A stretch of DNA of 64,000 nucleotides from positions 1,239,501 to 1,303,500 of the forward strand of contig NZ_CP058983.1 in the NCBI RefSeq assembly GCF_019278465.1, given 5' to 3'. Below are positions 63,484 to 64,000 of this stretch, in pieces (within the stretch, counting starts at the first letter, position 1; each line of letters begins with the position of its first letter). The position numbers and the translations under genes are program-made. The DNA is from Tenacibaculum sp. AHE14PA. Its GTDB lineage: Bacteria > Bacteroidota > Bacteroidia > Flavobacteriales > Flavobacteriaceae. The notes beneath the pieces are model-generated. The model saw only the letters and a program-made list of their open reading frames with translations, was not told where the DNA came from and ran no database searches.

Positions 63484-64000
63484 AGCTATCCAATTTAAAA
63501 TTCGCTTCGCGCTATTAATTTTGAAATTGAAAAAAAAGATGTGCTACCGAAAAGTGCCTTGGGTAAGGCTGTCAAGGTTTTTGGGTAAAAGTTTTTAGGA
63601 TTGACTGTTTACTTTTAAAGAAGAATATTGTGAAAAAAGTTTTATCCAAAACCCATAGGGCTTGACCTTTATAGCCTTAAAGCGTTGGCTAAAGCTAGGC
63701 ACTTATATTTGCTGCCTTTTTTATTCTTTTTTGTTGCAAATACAGTTGTTACCTTTTTTATTTTTTAATGAAGTGAAACAAACAAAGACTTGAGATAAGG
63801 AATACTTGACTTAACGATGGTTTTGTGCAGCTTGAATGAGCTAAGAAATAAAAACAATAGTAAAATACGTAGTGCGCTGGCAGTAGCGGAAATATGTGTG
63901 TGCTTATTTATTAATTGCTACCACTGTTTTAACTTGATTATCGTTTTAATTTAAAGTTGTGTTTTTTTGCTTATATGTTAGTGTAAATAAGCATACTCTT
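63484..64000. other. Non-coding stretch to the window end
   Basis: 517 bp without a convincing ORF on either strand, tRNA or terminator. It holds the leader hairpin described for the preceding gene and several AT-rich tracts. The promoter of the 63483 minus-strand gene must lie here, but no unambiguous box was identified. Confidence 0.5.

Noticed and set aside
63484..64000. tRNA or attachment site at the right end
   Set aside because: No cloverleaf, CCA end or T-loop signature was found on either strand; the weak repeats present are too short to support an att call.

Overview
The window is AT-rich chromosomal DNA from a member of the Bacteroidota, almost certainly a marine-type Flavobacteriaceae (Tenacibaculum/Polaribacter-like). 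Pointers are the TAnnTTTG type -7 promoter boxes, a gliding-motility/type IX secretion C-terminal domain protein, monomeric NADP-isocitrate dehydrogenase, small lineage-specific DUF families, a 6S-like RNA next to zapA, and short dispersed TTCGAGCGCAGTCGAGAA-type repeats. No rRNA or tRNA gene was recognised.

Region 1 (1-33.9 kb) is housekeeping DNA. Its centre is a complete C5 heme pathway: hemA, a hemC-hemD fusion, hemB, hemL, hemE and hemF on the minus strand, and hemH and hemJ on the plus strand. An AraC-type regulator sits at the divergent promoter. Around it lie recR, pepD, ggt, a pseudouridine synthase, trmD, two glycosyltransferases, rplS, icd, murQ and an ATP-grasp gene, plus a membrane-anchored SF2 helicase at 4.3-6.9 kb. 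Region 2 (34-46.3 kb) holds a four-gene secreted/surface-protein cluster ending in a type B T9SS-sorted protein, then rny, a 6S-like RNA, zapA, an M23 peptidase and a TonB-dependent receptor.

Region 3 (46.4-62.1 kb) is the most interesting part. A Xer-like tyrosine recombinase is followed, in the same orientation, by twelve gene cassettes. They are separated by ~130-bp attC-like sites with imperfect dyad symmetry. In each cassette the first nine bases (GTTNNNNNN) are exactly complementary to the nine bases (NNNNNNAAC) that open its own attC-like site. That is the arrangement expected of integron cassettes, where R'' and R' pair once the cassette is circularised. The recombinase, however, lacks the extra domain that defines IntI. 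Cassettes carry an RNNIAH (HEPN-like) protein (two identical copies), an EVE-HNH nuclease (two identical copies), a Fic protein with its own operators, a CDF cation transporter, several unknown proteins and two cassettes without ORFs. One 5.85-kb cassette holds a whole type III restriction-modification operon with a 5'-nucleotidase. The array is therefore an integron-like, defence-rich system in a phylum where I know of no well-described integron; I could not check the literature or databases.

Region 4 (62.1-64 kb) begins with a truncated terminal attC-like site and continues with two minus-strand flavobacterial DUF-type genes and a non-coding stretch running to the window edge.
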